Positions 52,653 through 61,703 of a stretch of DNA of 64,000 bases are shown here, piece by piece (the first letter of the stretch is position 1; each line of letters opens with the position of its first letter). The notes below the pieces were generated by a model. It made no database searches. It had not been told where the DNA came from and saw only the letters and a program-made list of their open reading frames with translations. The position numbers and the translations under genes were made by a program. Source of the stretch: Pseudovibrio zosterae (GTDB taxonomy: Bacteria; Pseudomonadota; Alphaproteobacteria; Rhizobiales; Stappiaceae); assembly GCF_033843645.1 (NCBI RefSeq), contig NZ_JAWXVZ010000003.1:186001-250000 (forward strand), written 5' to 3'.

Positions 52653-52835
52653 TCACGACCCGATGTTGCGCGGATCGATGTAAACGTCATCCAGCTGGTG
52701 GCGCGTCATCTGACGCAGCTGCGGATGCGAAAGTGGGTTGTCGCAGTAGCCTGCCCGCTGGGCTGGCTTCGACTTCTGCGAGACGGCCCGATTGCCGCCA
52801 AGGGCCTGCGAGAGTGTCTTGAACAATTTTGTCAT
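52653..52835 (-). CDS. DUF1127-like small protein
   Basis: A 60-residue basic protein. The C-terminal half (SHPQLRQMTRHQLDDVYIDP) follows the DUF1127 pattern of a helix ending in L-x-D-I/V-G/Y-hydrophobic-D/S-R. DUF1127 proteins in alphaproteobacteria bind RNA or affect phosphate, carbon or stress responses. The start is uncertain: ATG 52835 or ATG 52847, neither with a clear ribosome site. It is divergent from a LysR regulator, an arrangement often meaning control by that regulator. Confidence 0.65.
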   Translation of the reverse strand: MTKLFKTLSQALGGNRAVSQKSKPAQRAGYCDNPLSHPQLRQMTRHQLDDVYIDPRNIGS

Positions 52836-52934
52836 TGGGGGTCTCATTTATTTTTGTTTGTAATGGCATCAATATGAGAACACAATTAAGCTCGCGCCAT
52901 CTCTGATTTCTGAACACCACTTTAGCGGCGCTAT

Positions 52935-53846
52935 ATGCGAAACCTCAATCAAGTCAGTTTGTCGGGCCTCAGGGCAGTCGAAGCCGTCGGCCGTTTAGGT
53001 AGCCTTAAGGCGGCCGCCGAAGAAATGGGCGTCACCAGCGGTGCCATAAGCCAGCTAATTCACCGAACGGAAGAGCAGCTCGGCCGCACCATCTTCACGC
53101 GCAAACCGGGCGGTGGGCTCGTGCTCACAGACAGCGGAGCCCTCATCTGCGAGGGGCTTACCGCTGGCATGCATCGCCTTTCAGAGGCCATTGCACTGGC
53201 AGATCGGGACCGGGAGGAAACGCTCACCATTTCCGCTGCACCCGTCTTTACGGAAAAATGGCTGGTTAAGCGCCTCAATGATTTCGTCACGCAGCATCCG
53301 GAAATCCGCCTGCGTGTTGAAGCGAGCGAAAAGATCGTCGATCTCAACACCTCTGATGTAGATGTGGGCATTCGCGTCACCAAGAAGGTTGAGGGCGATG
53401 TGACAGCGGACAAGCTTTGCAATCACTATATCTTTCCCGTCTGCAGCCCATCCCTTGCCGAGCAGCTCAAGGATCCTTCTGATCTGGCGCGTATGCCCAT
53501 TGTCAGAGACATGCACTCCCAGTTCACGTGGGACACATGGCTGGAGCCGTTGGGCCTCAAGTCCTCCATCATCTCTCAGGGCACAGCTTATTCCAACTCA
53601 TCCCTGTGTCTGGAGGCGGTCATTGGCGGGCAGGGGGTGTTCCTGGGGTGGGACACGCTGGCGGCAGATGCGCTCCATTCAGGCCTCTTGGTGGCGCCGT
53701 TCCGCCACCGCGTTCCAACGGGTATCGCCTATTGGTTCGTCACCCGTCACGGAGCGCTGCGAAACAAGAGCGTGTTGCAGTTCCACAAGTGGCTCAAGCA
53801 CAAGCTCAGCAGCGACGTGGAGCTGCAAGAAGCCTTGCCACGCTAA
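52935..53846 (+). CDS. LysR-family transcriptional regulator, GcvA-like
   Basis: 303 residues with an N-terminal winged helix-turn-helix (LSGLRAVEAVGRLGSLKAAAEE; shown as LSGLRAVEAVGRLG, SLKAAAEE), the MGVTSGAISQLIHRTEEQLG recognition helix and a periplasmic-binding-like effector domain (about 95-295). It belongs to the branch around GcvA/AmpR by N-terminal sequence, but the effector is unknown. The obvious target is the divergent DUF1127-like gene, about 100 bp away. A terminator follows at 53863-53897. Confidence 0.9.
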   Translation: MRNLNQVSLSGLRAVEAVGRLGSLKAAAEEMGVTSGAISQLIHRTEEQLGRTIFTRKPGGGLVLTDSGALICEGLTAGMHRLSEAIALADRDREETLTISAAPVFTEKWLVKRLNDFVTQHPEIRLRVEASEKIVDLNTSDVDVGIRVTKKVEGDVTADKLCNHYIFPVCSPSLAEQLKDPSDLARMPIVRDMHSQFTWDTWLEPLGLKSSIISQGTAYSNSSLCLEAVIGGQGVFLGWDTLAADALHSGLLVAPFRHRVPTGIAYWFVTRHGALRNKSVLQFHKWLKHKLSSDVELQEALPR

Positions 53847-53862
53847 CCGTGTACCCAAAAGA

Positions 53863-53897
53863 AAAGGCCCGCAGCGAACAAACGCGCGGGCCTTTCT
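53863..53897. terminator. Bidirectional terminator between lysR and glyS
   Basis: AAAGGCCCGC, a 13-nt loop, GCGGGCCTTT followed by CTGTC on plus, and T-rich sequence on minus (CTTTTCTTTTGGG). It serves convergent lysR and glyS. Confidence 0.9.
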
Positions 53898-53922
53898 GTC
53901 ATCTTGGTGGTGTGGATCAGGC

Positions 53923-56160
53923 TCAGCCGGAGATCTTGGAGAAGTCGGCAACCTGATGCATGGCACTGCGGATCTGCGAGAGAATGCGCAGGCGGTTCTG
54001 GCGCACCTCTGCGTCCTCCGCGTTCACGTGAATGTCTACAAAGAACGCATCCACCGGGCCGCGCAGCTTGGCCAATGCGGCCATCGCCCCAGAATAGTCT
54101 TCTGCTGCAACCAGCGGCGCAACTTCCTTGATGGCGGTGTTGATTGCACCTGTCAGTTCAATTTCAGCCTTCTCGGAAAGAAGCGCGTCAGATGGGTCGC
54201 CCTCTACAGGCGCGCCGTCCTTCTTTTCTTCCGCACGCAGAATGTTTGCTGCCCGCTTGTAGCCTGCAAGCAGGTTCACACCATCTTCAGAGCCCAGCAG
54301 CTCACCCAGTGCTTCCGTGCGCTTCACGATCAGCGCCACGTCGTCCTGATCGCCCAGGGCAAACACCGCATCAATCAGGTCATGGCGAACGCCCTTGTCC
54401 TTTAGAACCACCTTCAGGCGGTCCGCGAAGAAGCCGAGCAGATCATCAATCAAGCCGCTTTCCAGCGGGGTTTCAGGCACCTTGTCGGAGATCTTGTCGA
54501 GCACCGTGTCAGCAGCCTTGGAAACCAGAGCGAAGATGTCCTTTACAACACTTTCGCCCGCTTCGCCCTTGCCAATGAATGGCAGGTCCTTCAGGGCGCC
54601 TTCACCGCGTGCAGCTGCAACATCAGCAAGGTTCCGGCGCAGGCTCTGCACCAGCACGTCGCGCAGTGGCAGGCGCAGGTCATTGTCCAGCACAAGACGG
54701 ATCACACCGAGCGCGGCACGGCGCAGGGCGTAAGGGTCTTTGGAGCCGGTCGGCTTTTCGTCAATGGCCCAGAAGCCGGTGAGGATGTCGATCTTGTCCG
54801 CCAGTGCCACAGCAATTGAAACCGGGCCGGTCGGCACGTCATCCGCAGCACCTGCTGGCTTGTAGTGGTCCTCGATTGCCTGAGAAACAGCGGCATCTTC
54901 GCCCTGTGCTTCGGCGTAATAACGGCCCATCAAACCCTGCAACTCAGGGAACTCGTAGACCATTGCAGAAACAAGGTCAGCCTTTGCCAGCTTTGCCGCG
55001 CGGCGCGCCTTGTCCACGTCCGCACCAACAAGCGGTGCGATTTCAGCGGAAAGGCGTTCCAGACGCTGGGTGCGCGCTGCAACGGTGCCAAGCTTCTCGT
55101 GGAACACGATGTCTTCCAGCTTGGTCAGGTTGCTTTCCAGCTTGGTCTTCAGGTCTGTATCCCAGAAGAACTTGGCGTCAGACAAGCGTGCCCGCACCAC
55201 CTTCTCGTTACCAGCAATGATCTTCTTGCCGCCATCGCTGGCTTCAATGTTGGTGGTCAGCGCAAACTTGTTGGAAAGCTTGCCGCTCTTGGGATCGCGA
55301 AGCACGAAATTCTTCTGGTTCACCTTGATGGTCAGCTGAACCGCTTCATCTGGAATTTCAAGGAAGTCTTCCTCAAAGGAACCGATGAGCACCGAAGGCC
55401 ACTCGTTCAGGCCCGCCACTTCTTCCAGAAGGCCCGCATCTTCAACCAGCTCAAGGCCAAGCGCGGTCGCAGCGTTCTTGGCATCGTGCAGGATCATGTC
55501 CTTGCGCCGTTCCGTATCCAGCACCACCTTGTGAGCTTCCAGCTTGCTCTGGTAGTCCTCAAGACGGCGCACTTCAAACGCCTCAGGTGCCATGAAACGG
55601 TGGCCCTTGGTCATGTTGCCAGACTTGATGCCATCCACCTCGAAGGGGATCACTTCAGGCTCTTCCGTTTCCGGTCCAAAGGTACACACGATGGAATGCA
55701 GCGGGCGCACCCACTTCAGGCTGCCTGTACCCCAGCGCTGAGACTTCGGCCATGGGAAGTTGCGGATGATGCCCGGCATCACGTCCGCCACGATGTCGGT
55801 GGTGTCGCGGCCCGGCTTTTCAATCACGGCAACGTAGAACTCACCCTTTTTCGGGTCGCTCTGCACCTGCGCCTCTTCAATGGAGGCAAGGCCCGCACCA
55901 CGCAGGAACCCTTCAAGTGCCTTTTCCGGTGCGCCCACACGTGGACCCTTGCGCTCTTCGCGCGTTGCCTGAGAGCCGGTAGGCAAACCCGCCACCTGCA
56001 GGGCCAGACGGCGCGGCGTCACAAACGCCTTGGCACCTTCATAGGTCAGGCCAGCATCAACAAGAGCGTTGGTCACCAGTGATTTCAGGTCTTCAGCGGC
56101 ACGTCGCTGCATACGGGCAGGGATTTCCTCGCTGAAGAGTTCGAGGAGAAGATCGGGCAT
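53923..56160 (-). CDS. glyS: Glycyl-tRNA synthetase beta subunit
   Basis: The 745-residue beta subunit of the heterotetrameric bacterial GlyRS, which supplies tRNA recognition. The N-terminus MPDLLLELFSEEIPARMQ and the central RRAALGVIRLVLDN are diagnostic; the C-terminal anticodon-binding part ends in FFVDIHVNAEDAEVRQNRL. The alpha-subunit gene glyQ is on the same strand but 7.5 kb upstream (63676 onward), separated by an accessory set of genes rather than adjacent as usual. Confidence 0.97.
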   Translation of the reverse strand: MPDLLLELFSEEIPARMQRRAAEDLKSLVTNALVDAGLTYEGAKAFVTPRRLALQVAGLPTGSQATREERKGPRVGAPEKALEGFLRGAGLASIEEAQVQSDPKKGEFYVAVIEKPGRDTTDIVADVMPGIIRNFPWPKSQRWGTGSLKWVRPLHSIVCTFGPETEEPEVIPFEVDGIKSGNMTKGHRFMAPEAFEVRRLEDYQSKLEAHKVVLDTERRKDMILHDAKNAATALGLELVEDAGLLEEVAGLNEWPSVLIGSFEEDFLEIPDEAVQLTIKVNQKNFVLRDPKSGKLSNKFALTTNIEASDGGKKIIAGNEKVVRARLSDAKFFWDTDLKTKLESNLTKLEDIVFHEKLGTVAARTQRLERLSAEIAPLVGADVDKARRAAKLAKADLVSAMVYEFPELQGLMGRYYAEAQGEDAAVSQAIEDHYKPAGAADDVPTGPVSIAVALADKIDILTGFWAIDEKPTGSKDPYALRRAALGVIRLVLDNDLRLPLRDVLVQSLRRNLADVAAARGEGALKDLPFIGKGEAGESVVKDIFALVSKAADTVLDKISDKVPETPLESGLIDDLLGFFADRLKVVLKDKGVRHDLIDAVFALGDQDDVALIVKRTEALGELLGSEDGVNLLAGYKRAANILRAEEKKDGAPVEGDPSDALLSEKAEIELTGAINTAIKEVAPLVAAEDYSGAMAALAKLRGPVDAFFVDIHVNAEDAEVRQNRLRILSQIRSAMHQVADFSKISG

Positions 56161-56476
56161 CGGAAAATTACGCCTTTAACTGATCGTCAAATTGCAAAAC
56201 ACGTTGGGCTAGTGCCTAGCAACGAATGAGAGAAAAGTCACCCCTTTGCAGTGTTTTACCGGTGAGATTCACGAGGGCAGCCGCCTGTCGTGAGCTATCA
56301 CCCACAGCGAACAGCTGAACAGCTGGATATCTGGCGGATATTGGGGCCTGATCGGTGCTTGCGGCACCGCAAATTCTCGGAACAACAACACTTTAAACGG
56401 GCATCTTGTTCATCATGCAGCTATTCTTGAGCGAGTCATTTCTGCTTTGGTGCCGAGCAAAGGGGATGCCCAGCCC
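56161..56476. other. Intergenic region upstream of glyS
   Basis: 316 bp between divergent glyS and the DUF1353 gene. I see no coding region, repeat or strong hairpin. It should contain the glyS promoter if glyS is not transcribed from the glyQ side. Confidence 0.4.
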
Positions 56477-56878
56477 ATGTCCAGTTTCACAGATCCACTT
56501 GATATCCGTGTTCTGCAACGCGAGAAGGATGGCGCGGGCATGTATCAGCTGCTCTGCTCTTTCCGGTATTATCTGGGCAGCGAGGATGGACCGCGGTATG
56601 TGCTGGTGCCCATGGGGTTCGAGACGGATTTGGCCTCCGTGCCACGCCCGTTCCGTTGGCTCATTTCTCCAGGTGGCCTTCATGCCAAAGCTGCGGTGGT
56701 TCATGATTATCTCTACGAATTTGGCGTGATCCGAGGGCCAAACGGCCCCGAAAAGCCCACGCGCAAGCAGGCCGATGACATCTTTCTGGAAGCCATGGAG
56801 GTTCTGAAGGTGCCCTACATCCGCCGCCATGCCATGTACAGGGCAGTGCGCATGTTCGGCGGCCCGCTGTTCGACTAG
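56477..56878 (+). CDS. DUF1353 family protein
   Basis: A 133-residue protein of the DUF1353 family, best known from phage and prophage gene sets but also found on chromosomes. The core block PMGFETDLASVPRPFRWLI, then HAKAAVVHDYLYEFGVI, with metal-like HDYLY and the later KQADDIFLEAM, is characteristic. ATG 56477 follows AAAGGGGA; an in-frame TTG at 56447 is less likely. Function unknown. Confidence 0.85.
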   Translation: MSSFTDPLDIRVLQREKDGAGMYQLLCSFRYYLGSEDGPRYVLVPMGFETDLASVPRPFRWLISPGGLHAKAAVVHDYLYEFGVIRGPNGPEKPTRKQADDIFLEAMEVLKVPYIRRHAMYRAVRMFGGPLFD

Positions 56879-56978
56879 CGCGGTTCGCCCATTCCGCACA
56901 GCTTTCAGGTTTGGCGAGATTGCAAGCGCGCTTCATTTCCAGCAGCATACCTGTCGCAGTAACCAGAAAGGGAACAGT

Positions 56979-57422
56979 GTGCCTGAAATAGTGCGCGCCA
57001 CACCAGAAGATGCGGAAGGCTTGAGGGCCTGCGTCCTTGCAGCCTATGCCCGGTATCTCGGCATCGTGGATGATTTGCCGCCGGTTGCCGATGGGCTGGC
57101 AGAAGACATTGCAGAGCGCCTTGTCTGGGTCGTCCGGCACGAAGGCAACATCATGGCGGGCATTGTTGCCGGGCAACATGAAGGCGTGGTGCATATTGCC
57201 AATCTGGCGGTCAGGCCGGAAGCGGCGGGGCAGGGGCTTGCACGCGCACTCGTGGCTACGGTCGAGGCGCATGCAGCGCAGCTCGGCGCGGACAGCATCG
57301 ATTTGACGACCCATCGTTTGATGCCAGACAACGTGGCCATTTACGAGCGTCTGGGCTGGCAGGTCACGGGGTCGGAAGGCAACCGCATTTTCATGAGCAA
57401 GCCTGTCAAGCAGGCTCTTTAG
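56979..57422 (+). CDS. GNAT N-acetyltransferase
   Basis: A 147-residue single-domain GNAT. The acetyl-CoA loop is VRPEAAGQGLARALVA, and NVAIYERLGWQV is the C-terminal motif B region. GTG 56979 with AAAGGGA upstream gives VPEIVRATPEDAEGL, a typical GNAT N-terminus; the frame is open further upstream, but that part overlaps the DUF1353 gene. It converges with the next gene with a 4-bp overlap. Substrate unknown. Confidence 0.88.
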   Translation: MPEIVRATPEDAEGLRACVLAAYARYLGIVDDLPPVADGLAEDIAERLVWVVRHEGNIMAGIVAGQHEGVVHIANLAVRPEAAGQGLARALVATVEAHAAQLGADSIDLTTHRLMPDNVAIYERLGWQVTGSEGNRIFMSKPVKQAL

Positions 57423-58189
57423 CCACCAAACAGGATCGCATCATAGACCACAAACCGGTCTTGCCCGAGTTGGACAATGGTTTCATCGCCTTCGCGGGTG
57501 GCTTGCCGCACTTCCTCTGCGTTCATGGGGTTGAAGTCATCGGCGCGGGTGAAGTTGCCTTTCTCAAAATACAAGCCGCGCGTGGTCAGGTCGGGCTTGG
57601 TCACCACAATTGTTGCTGAACCTTCGCCGCGGCGGATCACCCCGAAGGAGCATCTGTTGACGTCCGGTACAGTCGCAATGGCACACCTCAGCTCACCGCG
57701 TGCATGAAACAGGGTGTTGGGGATCAGCGCATCAGTGGCACCGGGCCCTTGCGCGCTCACGCCTTCTGATCTCACGGCCACGTCAATGGCATAGTTCGCC
57801 TCTTCATCCCGACGGGCAGCACTGCGCATCATGTAGACGCGGATGGTGTAGTCGCCGCCCTCGGCCAAGAGCCCTCTGTATCTTTCGCCGCTGGTGGAGC
57901 CGATGAACGTGGCCGCGTCGCTTTCGCTGGGCGGTATCACGTTGAAGTAACTGGCAGCACTGTCACTTTTCATGGTGACGGTGAGGATTTGCCCGCCTTC
58001 AACACCAATCAGGTAATCCTTGATCTCCGCGCCCTTTATGGTGCCTCGGATTTCCGCCCCAAACGCCCCTTGCTGAAAAGAGATGCGTTCCTCATTCACG
58101 CTTCGGTCTTGGGCGTTGGCAAGGTGGGGAATGCTGCTCGCAATGAAGGCCGCACCGAGCAGGCAGAGTGAGAAGATTGGTCTGTACAT
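57419..58189 (-). CDS. Periplasmic protein with lysozyme-inhibitor-like N-terminal domain
   Basis: 256 residues with a Sec signal peptide (MYRPIFSLCLLGAAFIASS, cleavage near ANAQD). The first domain (about 30-140: ISFQQGAFGAEIRGTIKGAE, DYLIGVEGGQILTVTMKSD, YFNVIPP) resembles the beta-sandwich of g-type lysozyme inhibitors and of PPC-like domains. The second half (150-256) has two cysteines (LRCAIATVPDVNRCSFGV) and no family I recognise. Inhibition of lysozyme is a guess from the first domain. Confidence 0.6.
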   Translation of the reverse strand: MYRPIFSLCLLGAAFIASSIPHLANAQDRSVNEERISFQQGAFGAEIRGTIKGAEIKDYLIGVEGGQILTVTMKSDSAASYFNVIPPSESDAATFIGSTSGERYRGLLAEGGDYTIRVYMMRSAARRDEEANYAIDVAVRSEGVSAQGPGATDALIPNTLFHARGELRCAIATVPDVNRCSFGVIRRGEGSATIVVTKPDLTTRGLYFEKGNFTRADDFNPMNAEEVRQATREGDETIVQLGQDRFVVYDAILFGG

Positions 58190-58303
58190 AGAGCCTCGCA
58201 AAGCTGTTCCGTTGCACGCCCACCTGCCCCTTGAAGGGCAATGGCGCGCTCCTCCGCCAATCAGGTTTGTAACTAGCGCCTTCCAGTTCCGTGGCCAGAG
58301 GCC

Positions 58304-58801
58304 TTACTGCGTCTCGCCAATTTCTTGCAGCTGATTGCGCAGGGTCATCTCGTCAAGAGAGGCAATTGGCAAGCTCAGGAACAAGGAAATGCGGTTGTTC
58401 AGCATCCGATAGGCTTCGCTGAAGGCAAGGCGCTTTTCCGCCTCCGTTCCCTCAACGATTTTCGGGTCTGGCACCCCCCAGTGAATGCTCATGGGCGCAC
58501 CGGGCCAAATGGGGCAGGTTTCACCGGCAGCTGCATCGCATACGGTGAAAACGAAATCCATCTTCGGCGCGTCCGGCTTGGCGAACTCATCCCAGCTTTT
58601 GGGGCGCAGGCCGCCAGTGGGCAGGTCAAGCTTGTCGAGCAACTCAATCGCCATGGGGTGTGCTTGCTCCATGGGGTGCGAACCCGCCGAGAAAGCATGG
58701 AACCACCCGCGCCCTCCTGTGTTGAGAATGACCTCCGCCATCAAGGAGCGGGCGGCATTGCCGGTACATAGAAAGAGCACGTTGTATTCTGGATGACTCA
58801 T
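58304..58801 (-). CDS. arsC: Arsenate reductase, LMW phosphatase-type
   Basis: A 165-residue ArsC of the low-molecular-weight tyrosine-phosphatase fold. The P-loop C-x5-R is LCTGNAARS (Cys at residue 12), with the aspartate in GVPDPKIVEGTEAEK; further cysteines occur in VCDAAAGETCP, as in members reduced by glutaredoxin or thioredoxin. It reduces arsenate to arsenite for export. Same strand as arsR-arsP-MFS, 203 bp after the MFS gene, so probably the last member of the arsenic set. Confidence 0.92.
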   Translation of the reverse strand: MSHPEYNVLFLCTGNAARSLMAEVILNTGGRGWFHAFSAGSHPMEQAHPMAIELLDKLDLPTGGLRPKSWDEFAKPDAPKMDFVFTVCDAAAGETCPIWPGAPMSIHWGVPDPKIVEGTEAEKRLAFSEAYRMLNNRISLFLSLPIASLDEMTLRNQLQEIGETQ

Positions 58802-59004
58802 TGGAGTGTCTCCGGTCAGCCCGTTTGCCAGCGCACCGGCTTGGGCTTTTCTGCGGTTTCTTGTTGTTTTTCAATTCGCAGGGTCTGGCAAGCGCGTTCC
58901 CTCAGGGTGACGCAGAGGTACTTGCCCGCCAGTTTCGGAGGTGATCATATGCCAATTTGGGGCGAAGGCACCAGCACTGTTCGTCATCTGCCCTTGCCAG
59001 AGCC

Positions 59005-60246
59005 TTAACTTGGCTGTGTAGTTGGTTTCCCAATGGTGCCCGCGCCCCGCTGGGAAGCGCGATAGGCTGCGGTGTAAAGCACAAGGCCAGCAAGGCCGGA
59101 AACCACCAGAGCGGACAGCATCAGGTCATAACCGCCTGCTCCCCAAAGGAGCGAGCCAAGGTAGGGTGCTGAGGCTGAGCCGATCAGATACGGCATGGCC
59201 AGCGCGCCTGACTTGGAGCCAATATTTTTCCCGCCCAGAATGGCCCGCGTGGTCAGCGGTCTCGTAATGCTAGTGGTGCCATAAGCGCCACCAAACAGAA
59301 GCACAAATCCGACCAAAAGCCATGGCGCACCAGCGGAGATCAGCAACAGCACAATCGCCGCGCACATGAACAAGAACGCCCCGCTCACCACCGCATTCAA
59401 CGAAAGGTGCCGCTCAAACATCATGATGATGATCCGCCCAGCCACCTGCATGGGCCCAATCAGCGAAGCGATCAGAATTGCAAACTCGGCGGAGACGCCC
59501 TTGCTGTCCAGGATCGGCAGCAGGTGGTGCAAGGTTGCCCCGTGCAGCACCGCGCCCAACGAAAAGCCGATGGCCAGAAACCAGAAGACAGAGCCTTTCA
59601 GGAAGTCATAGGTGCCCGTCGCCGCTTCCTGCGCGTGCGCCTCGACTTCTTCCATGCCTTCTGCCTCCAGCATGCGCGCCCCCAGCCACAACAGCGGCGC
59701 GACAACGAAGATGACCAGCCCCGCAGCAAACAGCACGGCGTTTTCCCAGCCATAGGTCTCGGAAATGGCATACATCACCGGAAAACAAAGGGTGCTGGCA
59801 AAACCTGCAGCCAGCGTAATGGAGATGATGCCCTTCTTGGCGTTCATGCCCCGTGCCCGGTTCAAAATGGCGAAGCAGGGCTCGTAGAGGCAGCCCGCCA
59901 TGGCAACGCCCATCACCGCCCACGCCCCATAGAACTGCCAAAGGGTGGTCACCTGCGCCAGCGCAATCAGGCCCATGCCACCCAGCACCGCAGACCCGCC
60001 CATCATCTGGGTGCCATAGCCCCGGTCGATCACGCGGCCAGCCAGCGGAGAGAACACCGCGGAAATCAGGACTGCCAGCGTGATGGCGCCGGTCAGGTCC
60101 GCCTTGCTCCAGCCAAAGGCGTGCTCCCAGCGCAAGATCAACGCCGGAAAAGTGTAGTAGAGCCCGGCCCAGCCAAGGGTCTGGCCAATGGCGAGCAAGA
60201 TGATCGCTCGGTCTTTCAGCATGGGGAGTTGTCTTGTCGTTTTCAT
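59005..60246 (-). CDS. MFS transporter in the arsenic cluster
   Basis: A 413-residue major facilitator with 12 helices and a cytoplasmic loop at about 195-210 rich in Glu. The first loop has the motif A-like AGRVIDRGYGTQMM. It lies between arsP and arsC on the same strand. MFS exporters for arsenicals exist (ArsJ, ArsK); no GAPDH-like gene of the ArsJ pair is here, so an ArsK-like or unrelated exporter is more likely. Context alone suggests a role in arsenic or arsenical efflux. Confidence 0.85.
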   Translation of the reverse strand: MKTTRQLPMLKDRAIILLAIGQTLGWAGLYYTFPALILRWEHAFGWSKADLTGAITLAVLISAVFSPLAGRVIDRGYGTQMMGGSAVLGGMGLIALAQVTTLWQFYGAWAVMGVAMAGCLYEPCFAILNRARGMNAKKGIISITLAAGFASTLCFPVMYAISETYGWENAVLFAAGLVIFVVAPLLWLGARMLEAEGMEEVEAHAQEAATGTYDFLKGSVFWFLAIGFSLGAVLHGATLHHLLPILDSKGVSAEFAILIASLIGPMQVAGRIIIMMFERHLSLNAVVSGAFLFMCAAIVLLLISAGAPWLLVGFVLLFGGAYGTTSITRPLTTRAILGGKNIGSKSGALAMPYLIGSASAPYLGSLLWGAGGYDLMLSALVVSGLAGLVLYTAAYRASQRGAGTIGKPTTQPS

Positions 60247-60315
60247 GAGATCAGCACAGCAAGGGGCACGCCGCTCTTTGGGGGAGCGGAAACAAGCCTT
60301 TTGGTTTTTGTGAAG

Positions 60316-60341
60316 AGAAAATGCCGGTCAGGAGACCGGCA
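60316..60341 (-). terminator. Hairpin at the 3' end of arsP
   Basis: On the minus strand, TGCCGGTC, loop TCCT, GACCGGCA, then TTTTCTCTTC. The stem includes the last codons of arsP and its stop. It could partly terminate, giving less MFS and ArsC than ArsR/ArsP. Confidence 0.7.
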
Positions 60342-61383
60342 TCATCATTTGGAAAAGGATCCCGGAGAGGATGGCACCAAACACGCCAAGGCCGAGATAA
60401 ACGCCGAAAACATGCGGCTTGACCAGCGACCAGACCGCCGCCATGGCCGGGATGGAGCTCACGGCACCTGCCACCAGAAAGGCCAGCGCGGCCCCCGCAC
60501 TCATGCCCTGTTCCATCAGGCCCGCCAGCAGCGCCGGGGCCACATAGCTGTTCAGGTAGGCCGGCATGCCCACAAGTGCAGCCGTGGCAATGGGCACAAT
60601 GCCATCTCCGCCCACAACGCTGGCAATCATCTGGGCCGGAACGTAGGTCACCAGCATGGCTTCCAGCGCATAGGCCAGCGCCAACCACTTCAACAGGAAC
60701 CAGCCGTTGCTGGCAAACTCAGAGCGGAACACAGTGCGGCGGCTTTCTTCACCCCAGAACGCCCATGCCGGACGTCCATCAAAGGGGGAGGGGCCACAGC
60801 CACAGCTTGATGTAGACGCCTTGCGCAAGGGGGCAGCAAACGCGCCGTGCTTCATCAGGGCCTTCACGGCAAACCCGCCGAACAGCCCCAGCGCCACAGC
60901 AGACACAGCCTTGGCAATGGCAAACGGCCAGCCCAGTGCCGCCGCCGTAATCAAAAGCGTCGGTGGGTCAATCAGCGGTGATGACAGCCAAAACGCCATG
61001 ACGGCAGAGAGCGGCGCGCCGAGGGCAAGAAGGCCCGCGATAAAAGGGATCACTTCGCAAGAGCAGAACGGGGCCAGCCCGCCAAAGGCGGCCGCCAGCA
61101 GGATCATGCGTGTTTCGTGTCCCTTGAAGGCACTGGCAATCATCGCCTCAGCACCTGCTGCCTTCAGATAGGCAATCAGCAGCACGGCAAAAACGATAAA
61201 GGGCAGGGTGTTGAGAAGGGCGTTGGCCGCAAACAGGGCGGTCTCGCCCAGTCGCGCCGGGTCCAGCAGCGCAACGCCCGCGAAGATGAGCACAATCACC
61301 GTGATGGGCGACTGCAACACCTTGAGGCGTGCGGTCCAATGTGGGCGCGCTGGCGTGCAGCAGCTTGTTGCTTCAGTCATCAT
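60328..61383 (-). CDS. arsP: ArsP-type permease (organoarsenical efflux)
   Basis: A 351-residue permease with about eight helices in two repeats. The signature APFCSCEVIPFIAGLLALGAP, written here as APFCSCEVIPF then IAGLLALGAP, holds the conserved CxC; the mirror repeat has GMPAYLNSYVAPALL. A second cysteine cluster occurs in TSSCGCGPSPF in the central loop. ArsP proteins export trivalent methylated or aromatic arsenicals. It overlaps arsR by 11 bp; ATG 61383 or 61380 may initiate. Confidence 0.88.
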   Translation of the reverse strand: MMTEATSCCTPARPHWTARLKVLQSPITVIVLIFAGVALLDPARLGETALFAANALLNTLPFIVFAVLLIAYLKAAGAEAMIASAFKGHETRMILLAAAFGGLAPFCSCEVIPFIAGLLALGAPLSAVMAFWLSSPLIDPPTLLITAAALGWPFAIAKAVSAVALGLFGGFAVKALMKHGAFAAPLRKASTSSCGCGPSPFDGRPAWAFWGEESRRTVFRSEFASNGWFLLKWLALAYALEAMLVTYVPAQMIASVVGGDGIVPIATAALVGMPAYLNSYVAPALLAGLMEQGMSAGAALAFLVAGAVSSIPAMAAVWSLVKPHVFGVYLGLGVFGAILSGILFQMMMPVS

Positions 61384-61684
61384 TCACCGCCTTGGGCCGC
61401 ACATCCGCACAGCATTCGCTCAAGATGAAGTTCGCAAGCCGGTTCAGATGGTCAAAAGCTGCCGTGTTGATAACAGAGCGTCCCGCCTTCTGCTGCGAAA
61501 TCAACCCCGCGTCCCCCATCGTCTTCAGGTGATGCGCAAGGGTCGACGGTGCGATGCCCGTCTTCTCCTGAATTTCGCTCACGGTCATGCCACGGTCACC
61601 TGCACGCACGAGCGCGCGCAGCACTTGAAGCCGCGCTTCCGATCCCATGGCGGCAAAGCCTGCTGCTGCTTGATCCCATTCCAT
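61373..61684 (-). CDS. arsR: ArsR-family metalloregulator
   Basis: A 103-residue winged-helix repressor: recognition helix in TGIAPSTLAHHLKTMGDAGL and a beta wing at SQQKAGRSVINTA. A vicinal cysteine pair near the C-terminus (SECCADVRP) is the likely As(III) site, differing from the alpha-3 CVCDLC site of classical ArsR. It is the first gene of the arsenic set, with AAGGAGCC before ATG 61684. A 16-bp palindrome lies 20 bp upstream. Confidence 0.92.
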   Translation of the reverse strand: MEWDQAAAGFAAMGSEARLQVLRALVRAGDRGMTVSEIQEKTGIAPSTLAHHLKTMGDAGLISQQKAGRSVINTAAFDHLNRLANFILSECCADVRPKAVNDD

Positions 61685-61703
61685 GCTGGCTCCTTACGAT
61701 TCG

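Noticed and set aside
54865..56082. 405-codon open frame on the plus strand
   Set aside because: Antisense to glyS, whose alignment to the beta subunit is continuous.
56477..56878. DUF1353 gene as evidence of a prophage
   Set aside because: The family is frequent in phages, but no integrase, capsid, tail or lysis gene is nearby.
58802..59004. Possible small gene between arsC and the MFS gene
   Set aside because: Only a frame of about 25 codons follows a ribosome-like GGAG site on the minus strand; there is no family match or other support.
59407..60810. 467-codon open frame on the plus strand
   Set aside because: Antisense to the MFS and arsP genes; His/Arg/Gln-rich translation with no hydrophobic or family pattern.
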